Assembly (NCBI GenBank): GCA_004557975.1
Contig: SFEV01000002.1
Coordinates: forward strand, 1 to 64,000
Direction of reading: 5' to 3'
Length of the DNA stretch: 64,000 nt
From: Lachnospiraceae bacterium
GTDB taxonomy: Bacteria > Bacillota > Clostridia > Lachnospirales > Lachnospiraceae
Part shown: piece after piece, positions 62,752 to 64,000 of the stretch
Position numbering within the stretch: position 1 is the first letter of the stretch
How the letters are laid out: the number at the start of each line of letters is the position of its first letter
Position numbers and translations under genes: made by a program
Notes under the pieces: model-generated
Seen by the model: the letters and a program-made list of their open reading frames with translations, nothing else
The model's database searches: none
Told to the model about the DNA's origin: nothing

Positions 62752-63750
62752 TCAGAAATTCTCAGAAAGCTTCATCATCCGCTTCGCAAGCTCCGAAAAC
62801 GAAATCTCATTCACTTTCTCCAGCAGTGCAACATCTTCAGCCGGAAACGCCCCCGCCCCGGAATATGCACCACAGATTCCACAGCCCATTGCACCTACAG
62901 TGTCTGTATCACCGCCGATATTGGCCGCATACTGTGCACACAGCAGCGGATCACCTTTTGCCATATAAAACAGGACGGCTGCTGCAGGAATACTCTCTGT
63001 GGACGTAAGACCGGTGCCTACATAGTCGTAAATATTCTGCAGAGCTTCTTCCTCTGAATCGTGATCTGCAAAATACTTTCCCATCTCCATCCGTTTTGCC
63101 ACGGACGGACCGCCCCACACATGCCCGTACCTGCTGCCAAGGTCGGCTGCCTCCTGCATGATTTCAAAAATGCGGCGGATATCCCGCTCCCCGTGAACCG
63201 CTGCGGCACCGCCTGCTGCGATTGCACTGGCCGCACTGATCGCCAGTGTCGTGTAATGTGTCGGCCTGCACAGCTCCACCACCTGCTCCACAAGTGTCTG
63301 TAAATCCCATTTTTCCTGCATTCCTGCGACCAGCCCAACCGGAAGAATCTTCATTGCTCCTCCGTTCGTCGTTCCGCCTTTTCCCGTCTGCTCCATCGGA
63401 ACACCGCTTCTGATCAGTTCAATCGCTTTGGCTGTACTGGGGCCTACTACTGTCGAGCTTTTATCTGCCGTGGCAATCCACTCTGTCAGCCGGTCGATGA
63501 ACAGCCCCGCATCTACTTTCCCGCCATTTTCACACAGCATGTCCAGGACCAGCAGGCTGTTAATCGTATCATCCGTTACTTCGCCTCTGACCAGCTTCGC
63601 GGATATCGGATTGTCCGGATGTCCACATCTGAGCTGATCAATTTTCCCTGTCTTTTCCCGAATCATCTCCGGTGTCCACATTTCCGTCGGCATTCCGAAT
63701 GCATCGCCGTATGCGATTCCTGTCAAAGCTCCCTGAATTCTGTTCTTCAC
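62752..63750 (-). CDS. ADP-ribosylglycohydrolase family protein
   Basis: This 332-residue protein has the DraG-type metal motifs: DAFGMPTEMW near the start, DDTINSLLVLDMLC (about 60-73), and GGDTDTVGAMGCGICGAYSGA at 279-299. Such enzymes cleave ADP-ribose from proteins or act on ADP-ribose-like compounds. In this operon with a PfkB kinase and fucosidase, a small-molecule glycosidic substrate is plausible. The start is GTG with GGGAGG seven bases upstream. Confidence 0.9.
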   Translation of the reverse strand: MKNRIQGALTGIAYGDAFGMPTEMWTPEMIREKTGKIDQLRCGHPDNPISAKLVRGEVTDDTINSLLVLDMLCENGGKVDAGLFIDRLTEWIATADKSSTVVGPSTAKAIELIRSGVPMEQTGKGGTTNGGAMKILPVGLVAGMQEKWDLQTLVEQVVELCRPTHYTTLAISAASAIAAGGAAAVHGERDIRRIFEIMQEAADLGSRYGHVWGGPSVAKRMEMGKYFADHDSEEEALQNIYDYVGTGLTSTESIPAAAVLFYMAKGDPLLCAQYAANIGGDTDTVGAMGCGICGAYSGAGAFPAEDVALLEKVNEISFSELAKRMMKLSENF

Positions 63751-63769
63751 AAATGATTCCTCCCTTGCA

Positions 63770-63856
63770 ATCAGAAAACCATCGGCTTTCCTGCCCCGGC
63801 ATGACGAAAAAAGCCATCATGCCACAGTGCGTTCCCACCGATGGTCAATATCTGAT
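63770..63856. repeat. Long inverted repeat between kinase and ADP-ribosylglycohydrolase genes
   Basis: Outer arms ATCAGA/TCTGAT and ACCATCGG/CCGATGGT (63778-63785, 63838-63845) enclose GGCATGA/TCATGCC (63798-63804, 63817-63823). On the minus strand there is no T-run, so it may be an mRNA stem between genes. Confidence 0.7.
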
Positions 63857-63865
63857 CCTTATTGA

Positions 63866-64000
63866 TTATTCTGAAAAGAATTTCTCCGCCGCAGCAAGAT
63901 CCGGACTGAACCTCGCTCCAATTCCTGTACACGTATACGCTGCGCAGGCAGATGCAAAGCGCATAGCCTTCTCCAGCTCATAACCTCTCAGATAGTAAGC
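63866..64000 (-). CDS. PfkB-family carbohydrate/nucleoside kinase, C-terminal end only
   Basis: Forty-four residues ending in TAA at 63866-63868 remain in the window; the rest is off the right edge. The part AMRFASACAAYTCTGIGARFSPD is the last helix and ATP-site end of ribokinase/PfkB proteins, where the SAxAAxxxTGxGA pattern is usual. The substrate (ribose, fructose, nucleoside or other) cannot be read. It is the upstream partner of the ADP-ribosylglycohydrolase gene. Confidence 0.75.
   Translation of the reverse strand, partial: AYYLRGYELEKAMRFASACAAYTCTGIGARFSPDLAAAEKFFSE

Noticed and set aside
1..64000. tRNA or rRNA genes, insertion sequences, prophage or integrase genes
   Set aside because: None was recognised on either strand; all long frames are accounted for by the listed genes.

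Overview
The window looks like the chromosome of an anaerobic, spore-forming gut clostridium, most probably a Lachnospiraceae member. The main reasons are four. An AdhE alcohol/aldehyde dehydrogenase sits behind Rex-type operators, and an oxygen-sensitive class III ribonucleotide reductase (NrdD) sits behind NrdR boxes. A B. subtilis-like yaaO-holB-yaaT-yabB-yabC gene order is present, together with sporulation-associated enzymes (a PdaA-like deacetylase and a GH18 enzyme with an SH3 domain). There is also a large number of glycosidases with LacI regulators and CUT1 sugar transporters that lack their own ATPase. I cannot name the species. No tRNA, rRNA, CRISPR array, insertion sequence or prophage was seen.

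Left third (1-21.7 kb), sugar utilisation, nearly all on the minus strand. A LacI regulator (205-1227) lies between operator palindromes that probably control an operon off the left edge. A divergent HD-domain gene follows. Next is an alpha-glucan operon read right to left from 11137: binding protein, two permeases, esterase, GH31 alpha-glucosidase, LacI, MalQ. A second locus read from 20017 encodes a binding protein, two permeases, a GH32 fructosidase, an amylosucrase-type GH13_4 enzyme and an oligo-1,6-glucosidase, with its LacI regulator at 20591-21568. This locus suits sucrose, fructo-oligosaccharide and isomaltose-type sugars. In both transport operons a hairpin separates the binding protein from the permeases. 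Near-identical operators occur in front of the second binding-protein gene and of its regulator, and two of them overlap a promoter -35 box.

Middle (21.7-45 kb). An operon of AllA-like cupin, AlaX-type editing protein, GH51 arabinofuranosidase and PanE-like reductase is followed by a lone short transcription unit at 26296-26533. That unit has a textbook promoter, three tiny reading frames each with its own AGGAGG site, and a strong terminator; it is the most unusual object in the window. A minus-strand housekeeping run follows (decarboxylase, guanylate-kinase-like protein, HolB, YaaT, TrmN6-like methyltransferase, RsmI) and continues into a HAD phosphatase, a GH42 beta-galactosidase and a CYTH protein. 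Then come proC (plus strand), a GH29 fucosidase with a GH36 alpha-galactosidase, the GH18 and PdaA-like envelope or spore genes, and mecA.

Right third (45-64 kb). A possible surface-polymer acylation operon (carboxyltransferase, MBOAT, SGNH-like protein) is followed by cardiolipin synthase, nrdD with a fused redoxin domain, a TPR lipoprotein with hflX, adhE and an L,D-transpeptidase. The window ends in an operon of a PfkB-type kinase (cut by the edge), ADP-ribosylglycohydrolase, a probable 43-residue protein and a GH29 fucosidase. All calls rest on reading the sequence; no database search was run.
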